From positions 372,001 to 436,000 of the forward strand of contig JAJEHN010000009.1 in assembly GCA_022823665.1 (NCBI GenBank): 64,000 nucleotides of DNA, given 5' to 3'. The translations under genes and the position numbers were made by a program. Source of the stretch: Thermoanaerobaculia bacterium (GTDB lineage Bacteria; Acidobacteriota; Thermoanaerobaculia; Multivoradales; Multivoraceae). This document shows positions 12,794 to 22,793 of the stretch, piece by piece. The notes under the pieces were generated by a model. It saw nothing but the letters and a program-made list of their open reading frames with translations, was not told the origin of the DNA and made no database searches. The number at the start of each line of letters is the position of its first letter. Position 1 is the stretch's first letter.

Positions 12794-14205
12794 CAGACAG
12801 TCGCCTTGACCTCGTTGTCATCGGTGCCGGGCCCGGCGGCTACGTCGCAGCGATCCGGGCCGCGCAGCTCGGCTTCTGGACCGCCGTGGCCGACGAGCAT
12901 GCAGCGGCCGGCGGCGTCTGCCTGCGGGTGGGCTGCATCCCGAGCAAGGCGCTGCTGGAGTCGAGCCAGCGCCTCGTCGCGGCCCGCGGCGAACTCGCGG
13001 TCCACGGCGGCGTCGCGGGCGAGATCGGTCTCGATCTGCCGGCGATGATGAAGCGCAAGGACCGGGTCGTGACGACCCTCACCCGCGGCGTCTCGTCCCT
13101 GCTCAGGAAGAACAAGGTCGAGCACATCCAGGGTCGGGCCCGCCTCGGGGACCTCGACGGCGAACTGCGCAGGGTCGTCATCGCCGGCGAGCAGGAGGAG
13201 CACGAGGTGCACGCGCGGAATGTGATCGTGGCCACCGGCTCCCGCCCCGCCACTCTGCCGGGCATCGAGCTCGACGGCGACCGCATCGGCACCAGCACGG
13301 AGGCGCTGGCCTACGGCGAGGTGCCCGAACGCCTGGTCGTGATCGGCGCCGGCTACATCGGCCTCGAACTCGGTGCGGTCTGGAACCGGCTCGGCTCGAA
13401 CGTCATCGTGCTGGAGTACCTCGACCGCATCCTGCCCGGCGCCGACGCCGAGATCGCCGCGGCGGCCGAGAAGATCTTCCGCCGCCAGGGTCTCGACATC
13501 CGGCTCGGGAGCCGCGTGCTCGGAGCGAAGGTCAAGGGCGGCAAGGACGAGACGGGCTGCGTCGTCGAGGTGGGCGGCGCCGAGCCGATCGAATGCGACC
13601 GTGTCCTGGTCGCGGTCGGACGGACGCCGATCAGCGACGGTCTGGGGCTCGAGGAAGCGGGCGTCGCCGTCGACGACCGAGGCTTCATTCAGGTCGACGA
13701 GCGCTTCGCCACCTCGACGCCAGGCGTCTACGCGATCGGCGACGTCATCGGCGGACCGCAGCTCGCCCACAAGGCCGAGGAGGAGGGCATGGCCTGCGTC
13801 GAGGGCATCGCCGGCGGCCATGTCCACATCGACTACGACGCGATCCCCGGCATCGTCTACACCGAACCCGAAGTCGCCTCCGTCGGCAGGACGGAAGAGC
13901 AACTTCAGGAAGCCGGCACGCCTTACCGCAAGGGCGCGTTTCCGTTCCGGGCAATCGGCCGCGCCCGCGCCACCGGCAGCCTCGAGGGCTTCGTCAAGAT
14001 CCTGGCCCACGCCGAGACGGACGCGATCCTCGGCGTCCACATCCTGGGCAGCCACGCCGGCGACCTGATCGCCGAAGCGGTGGCGGCGATCAGTTTCGGC
14101 GCCTCGGCCGAGGATCTCTTCCTCACCAGCCACGCTCATCCGACCCTCGCCGAAGCGGTCAAGGAAGCGGCCCTGGCCGTCCACGGCCGGGCGATTCACA
14201 TGTAG
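12790..14205 (+). CDS. lpd: Dihydrolipoyl dehydrogenase (E3)
   Basis: VIGAGPGGYVAAIRAAQLG, GGVCLRVGCIPSKALLE (redox CxxxxC), C-terminal SHAHPTLAEAVKEAAL; ATGA overlap with upstream gene. Confidence 0.97.
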   Translation: MTDSRLDLVVIGAGPGGYVAAIRAAQLGFWTAVADEHAAAGGVCLRVGCIPSKALLESSQRLVAARGELAVHGGVAGEIGLDLPAMMKRKDRVVTTLTRGVSSLLRKNKVEHIQGRARLGDLDGELRRVVIAGEQEEHEVHARNVIVATGSRPATLPGIELDGDRIGTSTEALAYGEVPERLVVIGAGYIGLELGAVWNRLGSNVIVLEYLDRILPGADAEIAAAAEKIFRRQGLDIRLGSRVLGAKVKGGKDETGCVVEVGGAEPIECDRVLVAVGRTPISDGLGLEEAGVAVDDRGFIQVDERFATSTPGVYAIGDVIGGPQLAHKAEEEGMACVEGIAGGHVHIDYDAIPGIVYTEPEVASVGRTEEQLQEAGTPYRKGAFPFRAIGRARATGSLEGFVKILAHAETDAILGVHILGSHAGDLIAEAVAAISFGASAEDLFLTSHAHPTLAEAVKEAALAVHGRAIHM

Positions 14206-14244
14206 CTGCCGCCGGCCGGCTCGCGGCGTCCGGCGGGCTGGCCC

Positions 14245-14260
14245 GGCGCCTTCAGGCGCC
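14245..14260. terminator. GC hairpin ggcgcc-ttca-ggcgcc downstream of lpd (no U-tract)
   Basis: Perfect 6-bp inverted repeat with 4-nt loop in intergenic DNA. Confidence 0.4.
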
Positions 14261-14326
14261 GCCATCCCGTCCCGGCCCGCTGATAGACTGCGCCGTCTTC
14301 CCTACCGCACCTGCACTACCCGAGGA

Positions 14327-16462
14327 ATGAGCGCCGTGACCCTTTCCCGCACAAGTCCGCCAATGTGGCCGGCGCTGCTCGCCGCCGCTTTCTTCCTGAT
14401 TGCCTCGCCTCTTGCCGCCCAGGAACCCGCCGAGCCCGCAGCCGAGGAGGGGCAGGCCGGCGAGGAAGGCGCCGAAGAGGAAGAGAAGCCCCCGATCCCG
14501 TCCGGCGCCGAGCTCAAGGTCTCACCCGCCGAACTGACCCTGGAGGTCGGCGACAAGGCCACCCTGACCGCCACCGTCGTCGACGGGGACGGCGAAACGA
14601 TCGAGGGTGTCGACGTCGTCTTCTTCTCCCGCAACCGCCGCCGCCTCGGGGTCAACCCGGCCGGCGAGGTCGAAGCCCACGGCCCCGGCAACGTCAAGGT
14701 CATCGCCCTGGTGCCGAAGGAGGCGGAAGACGAGCCGCGGCGGGCGGAGGCGCTGCTCCGGGTCGAGGTCGACGTGACGATCCCGAATCCCCCGGTCGAG
14801 AGCGTCGAGATCGTCGGACTCCCCGGCGCCTTCTACAGCGGCACCCACCTGACGTTGCAGACCCGCGTCGTGGACATCACGGATGTCGTGCGCGACAACG
14901 TCGAGGTCGCCTGGTCGACTTCGAACCCGGACGTCGCGGCGCCGGACGGATTCGGAGGTCTGGACCTGCTGGCGCCCGGCACGGCGACCCTGACCGCGAC
15001 CGCCGAGGACGCGACCTCCCAGGTCGAGATCCAGGTCGCACGGAACCCGACGCAGCGTATCGAGCTGACCGCCTCCGCCGAGGAGGCGCGCACGGGCGAC
15101 GTCGTCTGGTTCGAGGCGGTCGGCCGCGACGCCTCCGGCGATGAGGTCGAGGACCTGCCCATCCGCTTCCTGGTGGCCGGCCAGACGGCCAACCGCATCC
15201 TGGCCCCGGGCGCCACCGCCCAGATCGAGCAGGACGGCGCATTCGTCGCCGAGCGCTCGGGCATCTACACCGTTACCGCGCTGGGCGGCAACCACTCCGA
15301 CAGCGTGCCGGTGCGGGTGACGACCCGGCGGGTGAACAAGGAGATCGAGTTCGTCGGCCAGGGCAAGGTCCACGATCGCCGCACCTCCGACCTCTGGGTC
15401 TGGGAGGGCACGGACGGCCGGGACTACGCGATCACCGGCACCTGGGGCGCCGAGGGCCACGCCTACATCTGGGACGTGACGAACCCGGAGAGCATCGTGC
15501 TCATCGACGCGGTGCGCGTCGACGCCCGGACGGTAAACGACGTCAAGGTCTCGGAAGACGGCCGGGTCGCCGTGATCAGCCGCGAGGGCGCCTCGAACCG
15601 CAAGAACGGCTTCGTCGTTCTCGACGTCTCGGAGCCCCAGGTCGGCGTGCGCATCCTGTCCCGCTTCGACGACCAGTTGCGGGGCGGAGTCCACAACGTG
15701 TTCATCCACGACGAGCACGTCTACGCTCTGTCGAACGGCCGGCGCTTCGACGTGATCAGCATCGAGGATCCGACCCAGCCCTACCGCGTCGGCCGCTTCG
15801 AGCTCGACACGCCCGGACACTCGATCCACGACGTCTGGGTCGTCGACGGCGTCGCTTTCAGTTCCAACTGGGACGACGGCGTGGTCGCCATCGACGTCGG
15901 CGGCGCCGGCATGGGCGGCGCGCCGAACAACCCGGTCGAGCTCGGCAGCTACGCCTATCCGAGCGGCTGGAACCACGCGGCCTACCCCTACCGCAGCGAG
16001 TCGACCGGCAAGTTCTACGTCTTCGCCGGCGACGAGGCCTTCCCCTACGGCGAACTCGGGCGGGACCCGAGGGCGGCGCCGCCACGGGCCGCCGGCTGGA
16101 TCCACGTGATCTCCTGGGACGACTGGGAGGACCCCCGCGAGGTCGCCCGGTACCAGGTGCCCGAAGCGGGCACCCACAACCTGTGGATCGAAGACGACAT
16201 CATGTACGTCGCCTACTACAACGGAGGCCTGCGCGTCGTCGACGTCTCCGGCGAGCTGCGGGGCGATCTCTACCGCCAGGGCCGGGAGATCGGCATGTTC
16301 ATGCCTTTCGATGCCGACGCCCTCGTGCCGAACTCTCCCTTCGTCTGGGGCCCGCAGCCGTACAAGGACCACATCTTCTTCTCCGACTGGCACTCGGGTC
16401 TGTGGGCGGTCAAGCTGAAGGATCCCGAAGACCCGAACCGGATCATCGGAGAGCCGCACTAG
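14327..16462 (+). CDS. Secreted Ig-like (BIG2-type) plus LVIVD-repeat beta-propeller protein
   Basis: Signal peptide; Ig-like segments (LKVSPAELTLEVGDKATLTATVVD...); C-terminal repeats VIDVGG/LRVVDVSG/FVVLDVSEPQV typical of LVIVD propellers. Confidence 0.75.
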   Translation: MSAVTLSRTSPPMWPALLAAAFFLIASPLAAQEPAEPAAEEGQAGEEGAEEEEKPPIPSGAELKVSPAELTLEVGDKATLTATVVDGDGETIEGVDVVFFSRNRRRLGVNPAGEVEAHGPGNVKVIALVPKEAEDEPRRAEALLRVEVDVTIPNPPVESVEIVGLPGAFYSGTHLTLQTRVVDITDVVRDNVEVAWSTSNPDVAAPDGFGGLDLLAPGTATLTATAEDATSQVEIQVARNPTQRIELTASAEEARTGDVVWFEAVGRDASGDEVEDLPIRFLVAGQTANRILAPGATAQIEQDGAFVAERSGIYTVTALGGNHSDSVPVRVTTRRVNKEIEFVGQGKVHDRRTSDLWVWEGTDGRDYAITGTWGAEGHAYIWDVTNPESIVLIDAVRVDARTVNDVKVSEDGRVAVISREGASNRKNGFVVLDVSEPQVGVRILSRFDDQLRGGVHNVFIHDEHVYALSNGRRFDVISIEDPTQPYRVGRFELDTPGHSIHDVWVVDGVAFSSNWDDGVVAIDVGGAGMGGAPNNPVELGSYAYPSGWNHAAYPYRSESTGKFYVFAGDEAFPYGELGRDPRAAPPRAAGWIHVISWDDWEDPREVARYQVPEAGTHNLWIEDDIMYVAYYNGGLRVVDVSGELRGDLYRQGREIGMFMPFDADALVPNSPFVWGPQPYKDHIFFSDWHSGLWAVKLKDPEDPNRIIGEPH

Positions 16463-16493
16463 GCCCCGACGGGGGCGTACCCGGAGGCTTGGG

Positions 16494-17657
16494 ATGCACA
16501 TGTCGACTTGCCGGCAGCCGCGGACGGCTGTGCCCTCAACGGTGCTTCTCACCTTCACCGTCTTCGCGGGTTCCGCCCTCCACGCTGAGTCGGACCTCAC
16601 GCCGCCGTCCCGCGAGTACTACGCCTACGTCTGCGCCGAATCGGAGGACCAGGTGGCTCTCGTCCGCTTCGGCCCCTCCGGCATCGAGGTGACGAAGACG
16701 ATCACCGTCGGCAGCTTCCCGGCCGAAACGGAAGGTCCGCACGGCATCAACATCTCGCCCGGCGGCCGCTACTGGTACGTGTCGATCGCCCACGGCAACC
16801 CCTTCGGCTCGATCCACAAGTACGAAACCGGGACGGACGAGTGGCTGGGCGACGTCCAGGTCGGCATGTTCCCCGCCACCCTCGACGTGGCCGCCACCAC
16901 CGGGCTGCTCTTCGTCGTCAACTCCGACTTCTACGGCGATCACGTGCCGAGCACGATCTCCGTCGTCGAAACCTCGACGATGACCGAGATCGCGCAGTTC
17001 GAGAGCGGGACCATGCCGCACGGCGCCCGGTTCAGCCGCGACGGCCGGAAGCTCTACAGCGCGAACATGATGGACGACGAGCTCGTCGAGATCGACGCGC
17101 TGCGCTTCGAGGTCGGCCGCCGCCTGAAGCTGGGGCGGACCGAGCACTCCGCCAGCGGCCACGCGGGACACGGCGGTCACGGGGACGCCGCGGCCGGACA
17201 CGGCGCACACGGCCAGCCGAGCGTCGAACCGTCGTGGGTCACGCCGCCCACCAGCGGCGGAATGGTCTACGTCACGGCGCTCTCGGGCAACGCCATCCAC
17301 GAGGTCGACACGAACGCCTGGAAGGTCGCCCGGCGACTGGAGACTCCCGCCCCCGGGCCCTACAACGCCGCCGTTGGCCCCGACGAGCGGCTGCTGGTGG
17401 TCACGTACAAGAAGGGCGACTCGGTGGGCTTCTGGGACCTGGACGAAGGCCGGGAAGTCGCCCGGGTCTCCACGACGCGCCGTATCCCGCACGGCGTCGC
17501 CATCACCTCGGATGGACGCTTCAGCCTGGTCACCGTCGAGGGTGTCGGCGGCGAACCGGGGGTCGTCGAGGTCTACGACAACGGCGCGTTCCGGCGCGTG
17601 GCCCAGATCGATATCGGCAAGCAGGCCGGGGGCATCGCGCTCTGGGAACCGAATTGA
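16494..17657 (+). CDS. Secreted YncE-like beta-propeller protein with His/Gly-rich insertion
   Basis: YVCAESEDQVALVRFGPSGIEVTKTITVG...HGINISPGGRYWYVS; repeats of surface-layer/YncE type; insertion HSASGHAGHGGHGDAAAGHGAHG. Confidence 0.75.
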   Translation: MHMSTCRQPRTAVPSTVLLTFTVFAGSALHAESDLTPPSREYYAYVCAESEDQVALVRFGPSGIEVTKTITVGSFPAETEGPHGINISPGGRYWYVSIAHGNPFGSIHKYETGTDEWLGDVQVGMFPATLDVAATTGLLFVVNSDFYGDHVPSTISVVETSTMTEIAQFESGTMPHGARFSRDGRKLYSANMMDDELVEIDALRFEVGRRLKLGRTEHSASGHAGHGGHGDAAAGHGAHGQPSVEPSWVTPPTSGGMVYVTALSGNAIHEVDTNAWKVARRLETPAPGPYNAAVGPDERLLVVTYKKGDSVGFWDLDEGREVARVSTTRRIPHGVAITSDGRFSLVTVEGVGGEPGVVEVYDNGAFRRVAQIDIGKQAGGIALWEPN

Positions 17658-19123
17658 GGCCATCCGGCACGGATCGCACGACGGCCGCGGAGGCCGACGC
17701 CGCGGAACTGCGCGGCCGGCTGCTGCGCGGCCTCAAAGCCACCGACCGCCGGCTGCGTCTGAACCGAGCGATCAAGACACTGACCTGGTTCGCTCCCGCG
17801 GCCTGCCTGTGGCTGCTCGCGACCTGGCTCCTCGGACTCGGCGCCGCGGGAGGCGCCGACGCCGCGTTCTGGCCGTCCTGGGCCGGCGGCGCCGCTCTTC
17901 TCCTGCTCGGCCTGCGGGAGGCGGCGGCGCTGGGCCGCGACCTTCCCGCCGCCGCCCGGGCAGTCGACCGGGCCGGCGACCTGCATGACGCCGCCGCCAC
18001 CGCTCTGGAGATGCAGTACCGGCTGGACGACTCGCGCGCCGACCGGCGGCGCCCGGGCGAGGGCACCGTCTGGCCCCTGCCCTGGATCGCCCTCGTTCTC
18101 GAGCGGGCGGTGGCGGGGCTCGAAGGCACGGGTCCCCGGCAGACCGTGCCGCGGCTCGTTCCGGGGAGCGCCCTTCCCTCCGCCGGCATCTGCCTCGTTC
18201 TGCTGCTGCCGGTGGCGCTGCCCCGTTCCTTCGTCGGCGAGGCCCTGGCAGCAGCCATGAGCGGCGACGCGGCAGGAGAACTCCCGCCCGGCTTCGAGGC
18301 GGCCGCGCTGCTCGAAGACGATCCCAACCGGATGCCCGGCGTTCCTGAACTCGACGTGCGGCTCAGCGACCTGCCCCTCGTGACTCTGCGCGTCCGCGAA
18401 CCCAACGCCGAGGACGGCGCCCGGGCCGGCGACGCGACGGACGCCGCAGACGGCAGCCTCGGCGACGGCGCGGAGGCCGAAGCCCTCGACGCGACGGCGG
18501 AGGGCGGCGACGCGGCGGCCAACGCCCTGACCGACGGGACGGACCCGGAGACCGGCGCCGACCTGATGCGTGAACTCGACAACCGCCAGGGAACCGGCGA
18601 GGAAGAACAGGGAACCGCCCCCGGCACGGAGGGCAGCGGCGAAGGGGCGGAGCCCGGCGCCGAGGCCGGTGAAGGGGACGGCTCGGGCGGGCAGCCGGTA
18701 GAAGACGGCGAGGGATCGGGCGGCGAGAGCGGCGCGGCGGCCGCGATCAGCGACGAACCGGGTTCGAGCGACGGCGAGGCCGACGGCGCCGCTGCCGGCG
18801 TCGGCACCGGACCGCAGGAGGAGATGGTCGATCCCTTCGGCGACCTCCTCGTCCCCGCTCTCAGCCTCGAACAGGCGCTGGAGACGGCCCTGCTCGAGTC
18901 GATCGAAGAAATCGAGCGGCGTCCCCTGACCACGACGAGCGCCACCCAGTTCCGGGCCGCGGAAGTGGCCATGCGCGGGCCCGCCACCGGCGCGGCCGGC
19001 GAAGCCGCGGCCTCAGGCGGAGATCTGCCGGCCGCCCGCCATCCGATCGCCTGGCGCCACCGGGAGTCCGTACGCCGCTACCTGGAAGCGCTGGAGGCCG
19101 AAGCCGAGGAGGACGGGGAGTGA
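17654..19123 (+). CDS. Membrane protein with very acidic low-complexity domain (DUF4175-like), first gene of MoxR/DUF58/VWA operon
   Basis: TTG at 17654 overlaps previous stop (TTGA); two N-terminal TM segments then D/E/G/A-rich region; 4-bp overlap with moxR. Confidence 0.65.
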   Translation: MRPSGTDRTTAAEADAAELRGRLLRGLKATDRRLRLNRAIKTLTWFAPAACLWLLATWLLGLGAAGGADAAFWPSWAGGAALLLLGLREAAALGRDLPAAARAVDRAGDLHDAAATALEMQYRLDDSRADRRRPGEGTVWPLPWIALVLERAVAGLEGTGPRQTVPRLVPGSALPSAGICLVLLLPVALPRSFVGEALAAAMSGDAAGELPPGFEAAALLEDDPNRMPGVPELDVRLSDLPLVTLRVREPNAEDGARAGDATDAADGSLGDGAEAEALDATAEGGDAAANALTDGTDPETGADLMRELDNRQGTGEEEQGTAPGTEGSGEGAEPGAEAGEGDGSGGQPVEDGEGSGGESGAAAAISDEPGSSDGEADGAAAGVGTGPQEEMVDPFGDLLVPALSLEQALETALLESIEEIERRPLTTTSATQFRAAEVAMRGPATGAAGEAAASGGDLPAARHPIAWRHRESVRRYLEALEAEAEEDGE

Positions 19124-20133
19124 ACGACACCGCCCAACCGCGGACCGCGGACGATCTCGCCCTGCAACTGACCGAGTTCGCGGACCGTTGCAGCCGCTTG
19201 CGCGGCGAGATCGGCAAGGTGATCGTAGGCCAGGAGGAGGTCGTGGACGGAGCGATCATCGGCCTGCTGGCGGACGGCCACGTCCTGCTCGAGGGCATTC
19301 CCGGGCTCGGCAAGACCCGTCTCGTGCGCACCCTCGCCCAGGCGCTGCACCTCCGGTTCAACCGCATCCAGTTCACGCCCGATCTGATGCCCGCGGACAT
19401 CGTCGGCACCCACGTCCTTCGCGAAGACGAGACCGGAGGCCGCCGGCTGGTCTTCGAACGCGGCCCCATCTTCGCGAACCTGGTCCTCGCCGACGAGATC
19501 AACCGCGCCACGCCGAAGACCCAGTCCGCGCTGCTCGAGGCGATGCAGGAGACCACGGTCACGGTCGGCGGCGAGACGAGCCCCCTCGATCCGCCGTTCT
19601 TCGTCCTCGCCACCCAGAACCCGCTGGAGATGGAAGGCACCTATCCCCTGCCGGAGGCGCAGCTCGACCGCTTCCTGTTCAAGCTGCGGATGACCTACCC
19701 GGCGACCGAGGAGCTGCACACCATCCTCGACCGCACCACATCGGGACACGTCCCCGAGGCCGAAGCCCTCTGGACCGCCGAGCAGGTGGTCGCCATGCGG
19801 CGCGCCGCCCGCCTGGCTCCGGTGGCGCGGCCGGTCCAGGACTACGCGATCCGGCTCGGCCTGGCGACCCGGCCCGAGGGCGAGCATCCCGCGGAAGCCG
19901 TGCGTCGCTACATCCGCATCGGCGCCAGCCCCCGCGGCATCCAGGCGATGGTGCTCGGCGCCAAGGTCCACGCGCTGATCCGCGGCCGGCCGAACGTGTC
20001 CCGCGAGGACATCCGCGCCGTGGCCCTCCCCGCCCTGCGACACCGCGTCCTGATGAACTTCGAGGGCGAAGCCGAGCGGGTCGACCTCGACGAGCTGCTC
20101 CAGGACCTGATCGACAGCGTGCCCGAGGGCTGA
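19120..20133 (+). CDS. MoxR family AAA ATPase
   Basis: LLEGIPGLGKTRLVRTLA (Walker A), VLADEINRATPKTQSALLEAMQE (Walker B), FVLATQNPLEMEGTYPLPEAQLDRFLFK. Confidence 0.96.
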   Translation: MNDTAQPRTADDLALQLTEFADRCSRLRGEIGKVIVGQEEVVDGAIIGLLADGHVLLEGIPGLGKTRLVRTLAQALHLRFNRIQFTPDLMPADIVGTHVLREDETGGRRLVFERGPIFANLVLADEINRATPKTQSALLEAMQETTVTVGGETSPLDPPFFVLATQNPLEMEGTYPLPEAQLDRFLFKLRMTYPATEELHTILDRTTSGHVPEAEALWTAEQVVAMRRAARLAPVARPVQDYAIRLGLATRPEGEHPAEAVRRYIRIGASPRGIQAMVLGAKVHALIRGRPNVSREDIRAVALPALRHRVLMNFEGEAERVDLDELLQDLIDSVPEG

Positions 20134-20158
20134 GCGGGCGGGCTCCAAACTCCGAGCC

Positions 20159-21064
20159 GTGGCCGACCACTCCGTCTTCGCCTTCGAGCCGGCCTTCCTC
20201 GCCCGGCTGGAGCGCCTGCGTCTCCTCACCCGGCGCGTGCCCGCCGGCGGCTTCAAGGGGGAGCACCGCGCCAGCCACCTCGGCTCCGGGCTCGAGTTCG
20301 CGGACTACCGCCCCTACGTCGAAGGCGACGACGTGCGCCACCTCGACTGGCGCGCCTACCTGCGCTTCGACCGGCTGCTGCTGCGGATGTTCGAGGAGCA
20401 CGGCGACCTCGCCGTCTACATCCTGCTCGACTGCAGCCACTCCATGGCGCCGACCCCCGGACCCGGCGGCCGCCGCAAGTTCGACGCGGCGCGCCGGATA
20501 GCGGCGGCCCTGACCTACATCGCCCTGGCCACCCTCGACCGGGTCACGCTGGCGCCGTACTCCGGCCATGTGCACCAGGTTCTCGGCCCGCTCCACGGCT
20601 CCCGCCAGGTGTGGCGCGCCCTGGACTACCTCGCCAATCTCGACACCGGCGGCGAGACGCACCTCGACCGGACGGTCCGGGAGGTGTTCGCGGCCGGCCG
20701 CCGCCGGGGCCTGGTCATCGTGATCTCGGACCTCCTCTCCGACACGACCGAGGGCGGCCTCGATCTCCTGCTGCCGCTCCGGCACGACGTGGCGGTCATC
20801 CAGGTGACCGATCACCGCGATCTCGAGGCGCCGCTCGACCGCGACACCACCCTGGTCGACAGCGAGACGGGCGACTCGCTCCGCATTCACGGCGCCCCGA
20901 ACCTGCTCCACCGCCTGGAGCGGGAGGCGGACGCTCACCGCGAGGAGATCCGCGCCCGCTGCACCGCCCGCGGCTGGTCCTTCATCCACGCCCCGGTCGA
21001 GGCGTCCTTCGAGAAACTGGCGCTGGGCGCCCTGCGCCGCGGCCTGCTGAGCCGGGGGCGCTGA
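20159..21064 (+). CDS. DUF58 domain-containing protein
   Basis: GEHRASHLGSGLEFADYRPYVEGDDVRHLDWRAYLRFDRLLLRMFEEHGDLAVYILLDCSHSM; GTG start. Confidence 0.95.
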   Translation: MADHSVFAFEPAFLARLERLRLLTRRVPAGGFKGEHRASHLGSGLEFADYRPYVEGDDVRHLDWRAYLRFDRLLLRMFEEHGDLAVYILLDCSHSMAPTPGPGGRRKFDAARRIAAALTYIALATLDRVTLAPYSGHVHQVLGPLHGSRQVWRALDYLANLDTGGETHLDRTVREVFAAGRRRGLVIVISDLLSDTTEGGLDLLLPLRHDVAVIQVTDHRDLEAPLDRDTTLVDSETGDSLRIHGAPNLLHRLEREADAHREEIRARCTARGWSFIHAPVEASFEKLALGALRRGLLSRGR

Positions 21065-21065
21065 G

Positions 21066-22793
21066 ATGCCCTTCTGGATCCCGCTCGGAGTCGCCGCCCT
21101 GCTGGTGCTGGCGATCTACCTGATCCGCCCCACCGCGCAGGCGCTGCCGGTCGCCTCCACCGTGCTCTGGCGGCGCCTGCTGGCGGCGCGCAAACGGCGG
21201 CGTGACCGCCTGCGCTGGCTGCTCTCGCTGCTCCTGGCCACGGCGGTCGCCGGTCTCCTGTCGGTCGCGGCAAGCCGGGCGCCCTGGCTGCAGCCCGGCG
21301 GCGGCGATCCGATCGCCCTGGCCTTCGACCCGTCGCCGACGATGCGGGCGAGTCTGCCGAATGGAGGTCCCAGCCGGATCGAACTGGCCACGGCCGAGGC
21401 GCGTCGGATCGTTGCCGAGGCCGAAGCCGGCAGCCGCTTCACCGTGAACGCGGATCCGACTCCGTTGACTTCCGCCGAGGTGCTGGCGCTCCTCTCCGGC
21501 ACGCCGGAAACGCTCTCGAACGCAGCCGACACGGAGCCGGCGATCCCCACCGCCCGTAGGGTCCACGTGTTCACCGACGGAATCGGGCCCTTCACGCCGA
21601 TCATCGACCCCGGCACGGAGACGCGGACAGTGTCCGTACTCGTCCCGGCCCGAAACGCCGGCATCGTCCGCTTCGCGACCCGGCCGCCCGCGACCCGCGC
21701 CGCGGGTCCGGAAGCACTGCTCGAGATCCTGGCGACCGATCCGGCCGGCGGTCAGGTGCCGGTCGAACTGACGGTCGCCGACTCCGAGACGATCCGCATC
21801 CGCCGGCAACTCGAGCTCCAACCCGGGGACCGCTTCACCGCCCTGATCGACCTCGGCAGCTTCGCCCCCGGCGCCGTCACGGCGCGCATCGAAACGCCCG
21901 GAGACGTCTTCCCGCTCGACGACCGGGCCGGCCTGATCGACGCCCACGCCGCGAACACCCGGACCGCCGCGTTCTCCCCCGCTCACCGTGTCCGAGCACC
22001 GACCGATCCGTGGCGCGTCGTCGTGATCGCCCGCAGCCCGGGCTCGTTCGCCGGCTCCGCCGCGGCGCTCGCACTCGAGGCGGACGCCTCCGTCGACGTG
22101 GCAGCCGTCCGCGCAGCCACCCGCGCCGACGATCCCCCGCCCGAGGATCCCCTCCCGGCGGCCGACATCGCCACGTTTCACCGGACCGCGCCGGCGATTC
22201 CTCCGGCGATGCCCGCCCTCTACCTCGACCCGCCGCAGGCGGTCGCGGCGGGCGGTCTTTCCCCCGCCGCCGAAGCGCCCCTCTCACCACGCAGGATCGA
22301 CCGGATCCAGGCCTCCCACCCCCTCCTGGCAGGCGTCTCGCTCCTCGACCTGCCGGTCGTCCTTGCCGCCCGTGAACTGGATCCTCGCTGCACCGCCCTT
22401 GCCTCAGCCGGAGACCGCACCGCCATTGCCGCCTGCGACCCGGCGTCAGCCAGCGGCCCTCGCTCCCTCACCATCGCCTTCGACCTCGATCACTCCTCCC
22501 TGGCCCAGCGCCCCGACCTCGCCGCCCTGTTCCAGAACGCCGCCACCTGGCTCACCGAAACGCCCGCCACCAGCGATCTCATCACCGACACCGGCCTCCG
22601 GAACGCCGTCAATCTCCAGGCGGATTGGGCCACTCGCATCAACGACTCGACCCTCGAGCCGGTCCCCGCCGACCGCCTCGGCGACCTCGACGGGCCCAAC
22701 CGCCGCCCCTGGTCCTGGCGCACCCTGGCCCTCGCCGGCCTCCTGTTCGCCTCGTTCGAGGCCATCACCTTCTTCCGCGGCCTGACCCTGTGA
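21066..22793 (+). CDS. BatA-like membrane protein (N-terminal aerotolerance-regulator type plus VWA-like region)
   Basis: Begins FWIPLGVAALLVLAIYLIRPTAQALPVASTVLWRRLLAARKRRRDRLRWLLSLLL; operon context; C-terminal TM. Confidence 0.75.
   Translation: MPFWIPLGVAALLVLAIYLIRPTAQALPVASTVLWRRLLAARKRRRDRLRWLLSLLLATAVAGLLSVAASRAPWLQPGGGDPIALAFDPSPTMRASLPNGGPSRIELATAEARRIVAEAEAGSRFTVNADPTPLTSAEVLALLSGTPETLSNAADTEPAIPTARRVHVFTDGIGPFTPIIDPGTETRTVSVLVPARNAGIVRFATRPPATRAAGPEALLEILATDPAGGQVPVELTVADSETIRIRRQLELQPGDRFTALIDLGSFAPGAVTARIETPGDVFPLDDRAGLIDAHAANTRTAAFSPAHRVRAPTDPWRVVVIARSPGSFAGSAAALALEADASVDVAAVRAATRADDPPPEDPLPAADIATFHRTAPAIPPAMPALYLDPPQAVAAGGLSPAAEAPLSPRRIDRIQASHPLLAGVSLLDLPVVLAARELDPRCTALASAGDRTAIAACDPASASGPRSLTIAFDLDHSSLAQRPDLAALFQNAATWLTETPATSDLITDTGLRNAVNLQADWATRINDSTLEPVPADRLGDLDGPNRRPWSWRTLALAGLLFASFEAITFFRGLTL

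Noticed and set aside
14245-14260. Riboswitch before the BIG2/LVIVD gene
   Set aside because: Only a simple 6-bp hairpin; no conserved aptamer features, kept as weak terminator only.
14522-16600. 692-aa (-) ORF opposite the LVIVD protein, plus similar long antisense ORFs at 22490..24304 and 33549..35828
   Set aside because: Same GC-driven antisense artefact.
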